DNA of 33,694 bases from JAHDNZ01 sp036721855 (GTDB lineage Bacteria; Bacillota; DTU065), in contig DAIMKF010000019.1 in the NCBI GenBank assembly GCA_036721855.1, positions 1 to 33,694 on the forward strand, given 5' to 3'. The position numbers were made by a program, and so were the translations under genes. A model generated the notes under the pieces. It worked only from the letters and a program-made list of their open reading frames with translations, did no database searches and was not told where the DNA came from. Positions 24,112 to 31,763 of the stretch are shown here, piece after piece. The number at the start of each line of letters is the position of its first letter. Position 1 is the first letter of the stretch.

Positions 24112-26271
24112 GTGGTTATTATTTTTAAAAAAGCAGTTTTATTAACTGGAGGTGGAATACTAATATTTTTATTGTTAACGTTTGCTCTAACTGCAACAGA
24201 TTGGGAGATAACATTTCCCAAACAGTGCCGAATTGACGAACTTTGGGAGCTAAAAATTTTAGCAACAGAAGTACAAAATCCCTATGATCCTGAAAAGTGG
24301 AGCTTAGAAGCTAGTTTTATTTATTTAGATACAAAAATAAACTGCTTCGGATTTTACTATCGGCCTTATACATATAATGAAAAACGCAGCACTTGGGAAA
24401 GAAGTAAAGATAGCTATTTTGCTGTGCGTTTTGCCCCACCTTTTTCAGGTCAGTGGAAGTGTCAGCTGGTTTTAAAACAAAAAGCGAAACCTGTTTACGA
24501 GAAAGAGGTTACCTTTACTGTTTTGGCAGGTGATAAAAAAGAACGTATCTTAATATGTGAAAACGGTAGTTATTTTAAAAAAGAAAGTGGTGCAGCTTTC
24601 TTTCCAATTGGGTTTAATCTTGCTTGGTATAAAAATAGTGCGGTAGAAGATTATGCCAAATGGTTTAAATCCTTAGCTGAGGCTGGGGGAAATTATGCCC
24701 GCATCTGGCTTGCAAGCTGGTCATTTGCTCCGGAGTGGAATGATACCGGTCTTGGTAATTATGAAAAAAGGCAGTCTAGGCTAGCTGCTTTGGATTGGGT
24801 GATCGAAGAAGCTGGTAAATACGGGATCTATCTCCAACTTTGCTTTTTAAATCATGGTCAGTTTAGTACCAAGGTCGATCCTGAGTGGAATGCTAACCCT
24901 TATAACTCTGTAAATGGCGGACCTTTAGAAAAACCTGGGCAATTTTATGAAAACAAACTAGCTCAAATGTATTGGCAGCGAAAAGTTAAATATCTTATAG
25001 CCCGTTATAGCTATTCGCCGCAAATTATGATCTGGGAAATATGGAATGAAGTTAATTGGACAGATGGTTTAGGTAAAGTAAAGGTATTAAAACCCTGGTT
25101 TGAAAAACAGGCAAAATTAATAAAAGAAATTGATCCTTATAAAAGACCGGTTTCACTAAGTTTTCAAGGCTCGGAAGCTGAAGCCGATATAATTTGGCCA
25201 GCTGAAGGAATGGATATTGTACAACTCCATCAATATAACGAAAGGAACTGGAGTCAGTATTTTCAAAGACAGATCAGTTCATGGAAGCGATTTCAAAAAC
25301 CAATACTGGCAGCAGAATTTGGTTTAGATCCTGATCTTACCCAAAAAGATCTAAAAGCAACCCATGTTATTCAAGGCATCTGGTCATCTACAATGGCCGG
25401 AGCAGCTGGTTGCGCTCATCTTTGGTGGTGGGATAGTTATATCGATCCTTTTGATCTATGGAGAGTACTTACTCCCTTAAGGCAGTTTGTTTCCAATTTT
25501 AGTTTTCAAAATCCTAATACACACCTGGCTGAATTATGGTGTGAAGTTAAGTCTTATAACGATTTTGAACTTTTGCCACTTGGCAATGGCGATACCGAAG
25601 TAACTAAAGTCTGTTTAAATGAAGAAGGTTTACTAAACAATCAATTACCGAGAAGTATAATTGAAGGTTGCTCGGAAAAATATCCCACAGGGCAAGCTGT
25701 TTTGGTCGAGTTTAGCGCAACCTATGAAGGTTCGCTAAATATTCACTTCGATGCTGTCGCCAAAAAAGGAGCAGAAGTTAGCATTAAATTAAATGATGTG
25801 GAAGTTTTTCAAGAAAAAATCGCAGGCTCTGGCAGTAACTTATGGGAAGTTAGTGATTTCTCTTTAGGAATAGTAAAGATTTTTTATCCTAAAGGAAACA
25901 ATATTATTAAAATAACTAATAAACAGGGTTGGATTGCATGGGAAAAGATGGTATTTACAAATTTTCAAAAGACCAAGAATGATAACATCGCATACTGTTT
26001 CGGAATCGCTAATAAAACTCAAGCCTTAATTTGGGCTAAGCATCCCAAAGGGGACTGGTCGGAAATTAAAGATGGCTTAACTGAAAACACAGAACCTTCA
26101 ATTTGGGATCTTCAGGGTTTGGAAAACGGACTTTATGATGTCGAACAATGGGATCCTTATATTGGGTTGCCGGTATCAAAAAAGACTTTTGAGGTAACGC
26201 AAGGCTTTTTAAGGTTAGACCTTAATCCTGCTGATAAGGATCAAGCTTTTTGTGTCTTAAAAAAGAACTAA
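24112..26271 (+). CDS. Secreted glycoside hydrolase, DUF5060 plus GH5-like barrel
   Basis: A hydrophobic N-terminal signal or anchor (to about residue 35) is followed by a DUF5060-like beta-sandwich (WELKILATEVQNPYDPEKW...FSGQWKCQL). A TIM barrel of GH5/clan A type comes next, with IMIWEIWNEVNW, whose Glu at about 313 is the proposed acid/base, and ILAAEFGLD, whose Glu at about 402 is the proposed nucleophile. The C-terminal part holds a carbohydrate-binding-like sandwich (SLNIHFDAVAKKGAEVSIKL) and a small final domain. The length is about 719. The substrate is probably a beta-linked plant or microbial glycan but cannot be fixed. The start is uncertain: GTG 24112, TTG 24097, or an ATT at 24121 that is best placed after GAGGTGG. 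Confidence 0.85.
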   Translation: MVIIFKKAVLLTGGGILIFLLLTFALTATDWEITFPKQCRIDELWELKILATEVQNPYDPEKWSLEASFIYLDTKINCFGFYYRPYTYNEKRSTWERSKDSYFAVRFAPPFSGQWKCQLVLKQKAKPVYEKEVTFTVLAGDKKERILICENGSYFKKESGAAFFPIGFNLAWYKNSAVEDYAKWFKSLAEAGGNYARIWLASWSFAPEWNDTGLGNYEKRQSRLAALDWVIEEAGKYGIYLQLCFLNHGQFSTKVDPEWNANPYNSVNGGPLEKPGQFYENKLAQMYWQRKVKYLIARYSYSPQIMIWEIWNEVNWTDGLGKVKVLKPWFEKQAKLIKEIDPYKRPVSLSFQGSEAEADIIWPAEGMDIVQLHQYNERNWSQYFQRQISSWKRFQKPILAAEFGLDPDLTQKDLKATHVIQGIWSSTMAGAAGCAHLWWWDSYIDPFDLWRVLTPLRQFVSNFSFQNPNTHLAELWCEVKSYNDFELLPLGNGDTEVTKVCLNEEGLLNNQLPRSIIEGCSEKYPTGQAVLVEFSATYEGSLNIHFDAVAKKGAEVSIKLNDVEVFQEKIAGSGSNLWEVSDFSLGIVKIFYPKGNNIIKITNKQGWIAWEKMVFTNFQKTKNDNIAYCFGIANKTQALIWAKHPKGDWSEIKDGLTENTEPSIWDLQGLENGLYDVEQWDPYIGLPVSKKTFEVTQGFLRLDLNPADKDQAFCVLKKN

Positions 26272-26284
26272 GGAGGAGAGTGCT

Positions 26285-26878
26285 GTGGTTAAAAGAGTAG
26301 GGATTATTTTACTGGTTTTAAGTTTTGTTTTCTTAGTGCAAGCCAAGGTAAAGTATGAACTATGGGATGATTTTGAAGGCAAGGATACAAAGTGGCAAGC
26401 CGGGACATCGTGGAGAACTGATGCAGCTGCAGTGGGTGTAGAGCTAACAGGTAAACAATCTACTTCCGGCAAACAAGCTCTGGCTTGTTTGGTAAATATT
26501 TTAGACGTCGAAGAAAAATATGGTCAATTAGCTTATATGGTTGAGAACTCTGCAGGATGGGATTTTTCAAATGTTGAAGCAGTTATGCTCGATATTTATA
26601 ATCCTTTAGAAAAGGAACTTGAGTTTGCACTCAGTTTTTCTACAGGTAACTGGACTTGGTATGAAAGTGTCAGTGTGAAGTTAAAGCCGGGTTGGAACAA
26701 GGACCTTAGTTTTGATTTGCTGGATGATAGGCTGTGGAAAGCAGCTGAAAGCAATTGGGCGTATGCCATTATCCCCCAAAATATGCATTTAGTGCAACGA
26801 GTATCAGTACTGTTTTATTTTAAGCAAGCATTTAATGGAGCAGTGTATATAGATAATCTGCGTTTTGGTACATTTTAA
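26285..26878 (+). CDS. Small secreted carbohydrate-binding-like beta-sandwich protein
   Basis: The 197-residue protein starts at GTG 26285 after AGGAGGAG. A signal peptide ends near residue 20 (LVLSFVFLVQA) with no lipobox Cys. The rest is one aromatic-rich beta-sandwich: YELWDDFEG, LDIYNPLEKELEFALSFS, WTWYESVSVKLKPGW and the closing NGAVYIDNLRFG. This pattern, including the final YIDNLRF, resembles CBM11-like and related carbohydrate-binding domains. No enzymatic motif is seen. It lies 13 bases after the glycoside hydrolase, and may bind the same glycan outside the cell. Confidence 0.7.
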   Translation: MVKRVGIILLVLSFVFLVQAKVKYELWDDFEGKDTKWQAGTSWRTDAAAVGVELTGKQSTSGKQALACLVNILDVEEKYGQLAYMVENSAGWDFSNVEAVMLDIYNPLEKELEFALSFSTGNWTWYESVSVKLKPGWNKDLSFDLLDDRLWKAAESNWAYAIIPQNMHLVQRVSVLFYFKQAFNGAVYIDNLRFGTF

Positions 26879-26904
26879 TAGACAGGTCTTTATAGGCCTG
26901 TCTA
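26879..26904 (+). other. Intercistronic stem-loop without T-run
   Basis: TAGACAGG (26879-26886) pairs perfectly with CCTGTCTA (26897-26904). No T-run follows, so it is unlikely to terminate. It may protect or process the mRNA between the beta-sandwich gene and the solute-binding gene. Confidence 0.55.
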
Positions 26905-26964
26905 CAGGTAATGAAGAGTTGTTGTAACAAAAAAATATTATTTGTAATGAAGTGGGGTTTAAAA

Positions 26965-28227
26965 ATGAAAAGACAGTATTTACTAATAGTACTGTTTTTA
27001 ATATTAGCATCAAAAGCTTTAAGTGCACCCAAAATAAAAGTTTGGTTACTCCTTTATAACGAACATGCAAAAATACTTGAAAGTATGGCCGAGGAACAAT
27101 TCACCGCAAAAACCGGTATTAGGGTTGACATTGAACCAATCAACTGGTCGGATGTTGTAAGTAAAAGCCTTTTGGCGGTAGCCGGTGGCGATTCCCCTGA
27201 TATTGGATACGCTTCCATCGATTTTGGTTTAAGAGGCGCTTTACTGGACTTAAAAGCTGAGTTCGGGGATCGCTATGATAAATTAGCGCAAAATTGGACC
27301 GCTGGTGCGTCTTTGGGTTCAGAGTACGAAGGCCGATATTATGGTGCCTGGTATCTTATTAATTGCTTTATCCAATATTACCGGCTTGATCTTTTGCAAA
27401 AATTAGCACTAACCCCGCCTCAAACTTGGGATGAACTATATAAAGTATTTCCAAAAATCCAAACTGCTGGCTATTCAGTTAATCTAGCCTGGGAAAACAT
27501 GGCCACTCATTCATTTCTGCCTTTTATTTGGCAAAGGGGAGGAGATATACTTTCTTCAAACGGACTAGAATCAAGGCTTAATGAGCTGGTTGTAGAAAAA
27601 GCATTTAATGAATATACTGATCTTTATCGCGTTTATAAACTACCTCAAGACAGTGAATGGAAAACATCATTCAATTATTTTTTAAATGGTGAAAGTGTAC
27701 TCCTATTTGATGGTGACTGGACATATGGCAATTTATGTTCTCAACAGTCCCTAAACGGTCGTTGGTCAATGGCTAAATTCCCAGGCCATTTAGTTAATGG
27801 CAAGATTGTAAGGAAAACACCTCTGGGAGGGCCAATGATTGGAATTTATAAAGGCTCAAAACAAAAAGAAGCAGCGTTTCAGTTTTTGGAGTGGTTTTTA
27901 GATAGTAAAACCCAAGCTGATTTTTCTAATCAGATTATGTTTACTATTGATTGGGCAACATATTATCCGGCAAACCCCAAGGCTATTCCCTTGCTTAAAG
28001 GTTATCCTCAGGATAAACTAAAGTTTTTGCAAGAAGCTCTTGAGGATTCAAGAACAACCATTCCTCACCTAGGTTCATTAAACAGATATATTGATAATGC
28101 TATTCGAACCAGAGTTTTACTGGGGAAGGATTCTCAAGAATTGTTAGCCAAAGCTCATAAAGAGATGCAAAATGAGATTGAACGCAAACGCATAGAATAT
28201 AGACGTTATATTCAACCAAGAATCTAA
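26965..28227 (+). CDS. ABC transporter extracellular sugar-binding protein (family 1)
   Basis: The 420-residue protein has the features of CUT1-type sugar-binding proteins: IKVWLLLYNEHAKIL at the mature N-terminus, a SPDIGYASIDFGLRG ligand-hinge segment, YYRLDLLQKLALTPPQTWDEL, and a GGPMIGIYKGSKQKEAAFQF stretch. ATG 26965 lies seven bases after GTGGGG. The signal peptide ends ALSAPK with no lipobox Cys, although most Firmicutes binding proteins are lipoproteins. No permease or ATPase gene lies beside it. It could serve a transporter encoded elsewhere, work as a sensor, or be released. A terminator follows. Confidence 0.88.
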   Translation: MKRQYLLIVLFLILASKALSAPKIKVWLLLYNEHAKILESMAEEQFTAKTGIRVDIEPINWSDVVSKSLLAVAGGDSPDIGYASIDFGLRGALLDLKAEFGDRYDKLAQNWTAGASLGSEYEGRYYGAWYLINCFIQYYRLDLLQKLALTPPQTWDELYKVFPKIQTAGYSVNLAWENMATHSFLPFIWQRGGDILSSNGLESRLNELVVEKAFNEYTDLYRVYKLPQDSEWKTSFNYFLNGESVLLFDGDWTYGNLCSQQSLNGRWSMAKFPGHLVNGKIVRKTPLGGPMIGIYKGSKQKEAAFQFLEWFLDSKTQADFSNQIMFTIDWATYYPANPKAIPLLKGYPQDKLKFLQEALEDSRTTIPHLGSLNRYIDNAIRTRVLLGKDSQELLAKAHKEMQNEIERKRIEYRRYIQPRI

Positions 28228-28250
28228 TGACCTTAGTTATAAAAAGCTAA

Positions 28251-28284
28251 AAAAAGTAGTCCTATGAGATAGGGCTACTTTTTT
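28251..28284 (+). terminator. Rho-independent terminator closing the accessory block
   Basis: AGTAGTCCTAT (28255-28265) pairs with ATAGGGCTACT (28269-28279), one G-U pair, three-base loop. A's before and T's after (to 28284) complete it. Confidence 0.88.
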
Positions 28285-28373
28285 GGTAAAACTGCTTTTT
28301 TGTTCTGTACAAAGCTAAAACTGCATAGCTTTTAGAGAAAGAGATCTATCTTTTTTCTGGGAGGGAGAAGTGT

Positions 28374-29855
28374 ATGGAAGCCACAGCGGTGTTTAAAGAC
28401 ATAGTGGCCCGCACCAGGGGCGATATCTATATCGGGGTTGTAGGCCCGGTACGCACAGGTAAATCTACTTTTATTAAGAGATTTGTTGATTTAATGGTCT
28501 TACCGTTAATCAAGGATGAACAGCTAAAAAGACGTACCCGTGATGAGTTGCCTCAAAGTGGTTCCGGCCGAATGATTATGACTACAGAACCTAAATTTGT
28601 GCCTGATGAAGCGGTAACAATTGAGCTTTCAGAAGGCATGCGAGCAAGTCTTAGGTTAGTTGATTGTGTTGGTTATACGGTTTCAGGAGCTTTGGGTTAT
28701 TTTGATGAAGAAGGTCTTAGACTGGTTAGAACTCCCTGGAGCGAGGAGGAAATGAGCTTCGAGAAAGCTGCAGAAATAGGTACGCGAAAAGTTATCCAGG
28801 ATCATTCCAACATCGGTTTAGTAGTTACCACAGATGGTAGTATAACAGATCTGCCCAGAGAAAATTATCTTGAAGCCGAAGAAAGAGTTATCAGAGAATT
28901 ACAAGAGTTAGGCAAACCCTTTATTGTACTTTTGAACTCAGTTGAACCAACAGCTGAAAAAACCCTTGCTCTAGCTGAAGAATTATCAGCTCGTTATAGT
29001 GTGGCTGTTGTTCCGGTAGATTGTTTACACCTAAGTGAAACCCAAATAGCGGCGATATTATCTGGTTTGCTATACGAGTTTCCTCTGCGTGAGATTGCGG
29101 TTGATCTACCGGAATGGTTAACTGAATTACCTCTTAGCCATGGGTTAAGAGAGACTATTGAAAAAGCAATCTTTGCCCATGTCTCTGAAGTTAAAAAAGC
29201 TAAAGAAGTAGCTTGGGCTAGGGAAAAACTACGAGAGGAGATAATAGAACTAGAAACTGTCTTTACACCGGAAATGGATCTAGGCCAAGGGCGAGCTAGA
29301 ATTCAACTAAACCTGAAAGCTGAAGTTTTTTATGATATCCTAAGTGAGATAACAGGTTTTAAAGTTGAAGACGAAGCCAATTTATTTAGTCTGTTAATCG
29401 AATTGGGTAGTTCTAAAAAAGAATACGATAAGGTTGCTGTCGCCTTACAAGAAGTAAGAAATAAAGGTTATGGGATTGTCAAACCCAGTAAAGAAGATAT
29501 TGTTTTGGAATCACCTGAGGCTATTAAACAAGGGCATCGGTTTGGTATTAAGCTAAGAGCTTCGGCTCCTTCTTACCATATTATTAAAGCCGATATCTTT
29601 ACCGAAGTAACACCTTTTGTGGGGACTGAAAGACAGGGAGAAGAATTAGTCGGACAATTAGCAGAAGATTTTTCCAAAGACCCCGGTGCTATCTGGGAGA
29701 AGGATTTCTTAGGGAAATCGCTCTATGACATGATGCTTGGAGGAATAGAGAGTAAACTTTACAGAATGCCATTTAATGCTCAAGAAAAGCTCCAAGAGAC
29801 TCTAGAAAGGATACTAAACGAAGGAAGTGGCGGTTTAATCTGTATTATCTTCTAG
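28374..29855 (+). CDS. spoIVA: Stage IV sporulation protein A
   Basis: SpoIVA is the ATPase that polymerises on the forespore surface to form the basement layer of the spore coat. The 493 residues have the N-terminal Walker A GPVRTGKST (24-32), the conserved LPQSGSGRMIMTTEPKFVP, DCVGYTVSGALGY and the family's C-terminal end GGLICIIF, needed for anchoring through SpoVM-type contacts. The length equals that of known homologues. The ATG follows GGGAGGGAG. A sigma-E promoter is expected; CATAGCTT at 28324-28331 resembles its -10, but no convincing -35 was found. A terminator overlaps the stop. Confidence 0.96.
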   Translation: MEATAVFKDIVARTRGDIYIGVVGPVRTGKSTFIKRFVDLMVLPLIKDEQLKRRTRDELPQSGSGRMIMTTEPKFVPDEAVTIELSEGMRASLRLVDCVGYTVSGALGYFDEEGLRLVRTPWSEEEMSFEKAAEIGTRKVIQDHSNIGLVVTTDGSITDLPRENYLEAEERVIRELQELGKPFIVLLNSVEPTAEKTLALAEELSARYSVAVVPVDCLHLSETQIAAILSGLLYEFPLREIAVDLPEWLTELPLSHGLRETIEKAIFAHVSEVKKAKEVAWAREKLREEIIELETVFTPEMDLGQGRARIQLNLKAEVFYDILSEITGFKVEDEANLFSLLIELGSSKKEYDKVAVALQEVRNKGYGIVKPSKEDIVLESPEAIKQGHRFGIKLRASAPSYHIIKADIFTEVTPFVGTERQGEELVGQLAEDFSKDPGAIWEKDFLGKSLYDMMLGGIESKLYRMPFNAQEKLQETLERILNEGSGGLICIIF

Positions 29856-29883
29856 GAAGAGCCAAAGCTCTTCCTTGTTTTTT
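29854..29883 (+). terminator. Rho-independent terminator after spoIVA
   Basis: AGGAAGAGC (29854-29862) pairs with GCTCTTCCT (29867-29875) around CAAA; TGTTTTTT follows. It begins within the TAG stop. Confidence 0.9.
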
Positions 29884-29933
29884 ACTGGAAGAAGAAGGAA
29901 ATATCAATATCTTTGCGAAATACTTAGCAGACG

Positions 29934-29981
29934 ACCTAACTATGGTTGGCTACTAGGGACGAGAGTTCCAAGGGGTTAGGT
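29934..29981 (+). promoter_or_regulatory. Structured 5' leader upstream of the HU gene
   Basis: ACCTAAC (29934-29940) pairs with GTTAGGT (29975-29981), enclosing a second hairpin, GGGAC (29956-29960) with GTTCC (29965-29969) and loop GAGA. The ribosome site GGAGGTGA lies just after, at 29991-29998. No known riboswitch family was recognised. No confident promoter was found for the gene. Confidence 0.4.
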
Positions 29982-30003
29982 ACTTTGGCGGGAGGTGAAC
30001 TAC

Positions 30004-30279
30004 ATGACCAAGATGGAGTTGGTAAAAAGCATCGCTGAGAAGGCTGGCATGTCTCAAAAGGACGCTGGCAAAGCTCTTGATGCAGTCTTGGAAAGCATCA
30101 CAGAGGCTCTTTCCAGGAAGGAAAAGGTTCAGCTGGTTGGTTTTGGTACATTTGAGGTAAGACACCGTGAAGCTCGTACTGGTCGCAACCCGCGTGAACC
30201 AGGTAAGGCCATTGAGATTCCGGCAAGGGATGTTCCAGCTTTCAAGCCTGGTAAAGCTTTGAAAGACGCAGTCAAGTAA
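30004..30279 (+). CDS. hup: DNA-binding protein HU
   Basis: HU is a small dimeric nucleoid protein that bends DNA. The 91 residues begin MTKMELVKSIAEKAGMSQKD, include the core GFGTFEVRHREARTGRNPRE with the intercalating Pro in RNPREP and the DNA-gripping arm, and end in PAFKPGKALKDAVK. I chose ATG 30004, five bases after GGAGGTGA, over an upstream GTG at 29995 that overlaps that site. A single HU gene beside spoIVA is a common arrangement in spore-formers. Confidence 0.96.
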   Translation: MTKMELVKSIAEKAGMSQKDAGKALDAVLESITEALSRKEKVQLVGFGTFEVRHREARTGRNPREPGKAIEIPARDVPAFKPGKALKDAVK

Positions 30280-30288
30280 TTACCTCAG

Positions 30289-30338
30289 CTATCTCTAAGA
30301 GAGATAGAAGCTGTCCCGAAATGGGACAGCCTTTTTTT
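30289..30338 (+). terminator. Tandem hairpins with terminator after HU
   Basis: A first hairpin pairs CTATCTCT (30289-30296) with AGAGATAG (30300-30307). A second pairs GCTGTCCC (30310-30317) with GGGACAGC (30323-30330) and is followed by seven T's (30332-30338). The second is the terminator; the first may protect the mRNA end. Confidence 0.88.
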
Positions 30339-30370
30339 ATAAGTTAATACGAAAAGAATACGGATATCGC

Positions 30371-30399
30371 TTACTATTACTCTCTGAATGTGTTAAAAT
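30371..30399 (+). promoter_or_regulatory. Promoter for the threonine operon
   Basis: TTACTA (30371-30376), 17 bases, then TAAAAT (30394-30399) with TGT before it, an extended -10. The -35 is poor. The leader would be about 65 bases. Confidence 0.55.
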
Positions 30400-30441
30400 A
30401 GGAAAAACTACGTTTGATTCTGAGGATATAGGAAAGGTGGT

Positions 30442-30467
30442 GTTGGCAGCCTCAAATGCTGCCTAAC
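30442..30467 (+). promoter_or_regulatory. Hairpin between ribosome site and TTG start of hom
   Basis: GTTGGCAGC (30442-30450) pairs with GCTGCCTAAC (30458-30467), one bulged T. The ribosome site GGAAAGGTGG (30431-30440) is 31 bases before the TTG; folding this hairpin brings the two within a few bases. A seven-codon reading frame from TTG 30443 (MAASNAA) also fits the site. Confidence 0.5.
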
Positions 30468-30471
30468 AGAC

Positions 30472-31761
30472 TTGAGAGAAGGTAAGATAGGTGTAGCTAT
30501 ATTAGGTCTGGGAACTGTTGGCCAAGGAGTAGCGGAGATACTTTCAAAGAATCGAGTTATGATATTTAATCGCAGTGGTATCGATCTGGAAATAAAAAAA
30601 GTTTTGGTTCGCAATAAGAATAAAAAAAGAGACATTCATCTTTTACCAGATGTTTATGCCGAAGATTATGACGAAATCCTCCGCGACAAAAATATTAATA
30701 TTGTCGTAGAACTAATGGGAGGACTTCATCCTGCCAAAGAATATATTGTCGCAGCACTTAAAGCTAAAAAAGCTGTAGTTACGGCCAATAAAGCTGTCCT
30801 GGCTAATTATGCACCGGAGCTATTTGCACTGGCCAGAGAAGAAAACACACCTCTTTACTATGAAGCAAGTGTAGGCGGAGGAATACCGCTTATTGGCCCT
30901 TTGACCGAATCATTAGTAGGTAATAATATAAAAAGTGTAATGGGTATTATCAACGGAACTACCAACTATATTTTGACTAAGATGAGCAAGGAAGGCAGAA
31001 GTTTCCAAGATGTTTTAGATGAAGCCAAAGCTTTAGGTTATGCCGAAGCTGATCCTAGTGCCGATATTGACGGCTTAGATGCAGCTCATAAACTAACGGT
31101 TCTTATTGCCCTTGCTTTTGATAATTATATGAGCCTAGAAGATATTTATACAGAAGGCATAACCAATATTGATACTATGGATATCAGCTTTGCTAAAAAT
31201 TTTGGTTATGCAATTAAATTACTGGCTATCGGTAAAAAGACTGACTCAGGTATTGAAGCTAGAGTTCATCCTACTCTTATTCCTCTAAATCATCCCTTGG
31301 CAGCGGTAAATGATGTGTATAATGCAGTCTTTGTCAACAGTAAGGAAGTTGGCGAGTTGATGTTTTTTGGCCGTGGAGCAGGTCGCTATCCTACAGCTAG
31401 TGCGGTTGTGGGTGATATTGTAGCCGCTGGAAGAATTATTTCCGGAACTGGAAAGGCTTTGCCAAGAAAGTTTACTACCGGTAAAATTGTGCCCATATCT
31501 GAAACTAGTGGGAGCTTTTACATTAGATTAATGGTGGCAGACAGGCCTGGTGTTTTAGGAGAAATTGCAGCTATTTTGGGAAAAAATGGTGTAAGTGTGG
31601 CTTCTGTTATTCAAGAAGGTAGAGCGCAAGATAAGGTTCCTTTAGTCTTTGTAACCCATGAAGTTTTGCAGGGTAATTTAGCTCGCAGTTTACAAGCCAT
31701 TGCAAGTCTATCCTGTGTTAAGGAAGTAGCTAATGTAATTAGAGTAGAGAGAGGTTATTAA
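30472..31761 (+). CDS. hom: Homoserine dehydrogenase
   Basis: Hom reduces aspartate semialdehyde to homoserine with NAD(P)H, the branch step towards threonine and methionine. The 429 residues contain the Rossmann motif ILGLGTVGQGVAEIL (10-24), TANKAVLA, NGTTNYILTKM (161-171), the substrate site ADPSADIDGLDAAHKL, and a C-terminal ACT domain from about 347 (MVADRPGVLGEIAAIL) that would sense threonine. TTG 30472 is the only in-frame start consistent with the family N-terminus; an in-frame stop lies at 30421. Its ribosome site is separated from it by a hairpin. thrC follows after two bases. Confidence 0.94.
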   Translation: MREGKIGVAILGLGTVGQGVAEILSKNRVMIFNRSGIDLEIKKVLVRNKNKKRDIHLLPDVYAEDYDEILRDKNINIVVELMGGLHPAKEYIVAALKAKKAVVTANKAVLANYAPELFALAREENTPLYYEASVGGGIPLIGPLTESLVGNNIKSVMGIINGTTNYILTKMSKEGRSFQDVLDEAKALGYAEADPSADIDGLDAAHKLTVLIALAFDNYMSLEDIYTEGITNIDTMDISFAKNFGYAIKLLAIGKKTDSGIEARVHPTLIPLNHPLAAVNDVYNAVFVNSKEVGELMFFGRGAGRYPTASAVVGDIVAAGRIISGTGKALPRKFTTGKIVPISETSGSFYIRLMVADRPGVLGEIAAILGKNGVSVASVIQEGRAQDKVPLVFVTHEVLQGNLARSLQAIASLSCVKEVANVIRVERGY

Positions 31762-31763
31762 AA

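Noticed and set aside
28180..28202. Third copy of the operator-like core (AAACGCATAG) near the end of the solute-binding gene
   Set aside because: Only ten bases match, and it lies inside coding sequence (RKRIEYR) without the ACTAT arm, so chance is the better explanation.
30443..30466. Classical threonine attenuator leader peptide before hom
   Set aside because: The short frame MAASNAA has no Thr, Ile or Met regulatory codons and no terminator hairpin follows it. It is kept only as a possible re-initiation frame.
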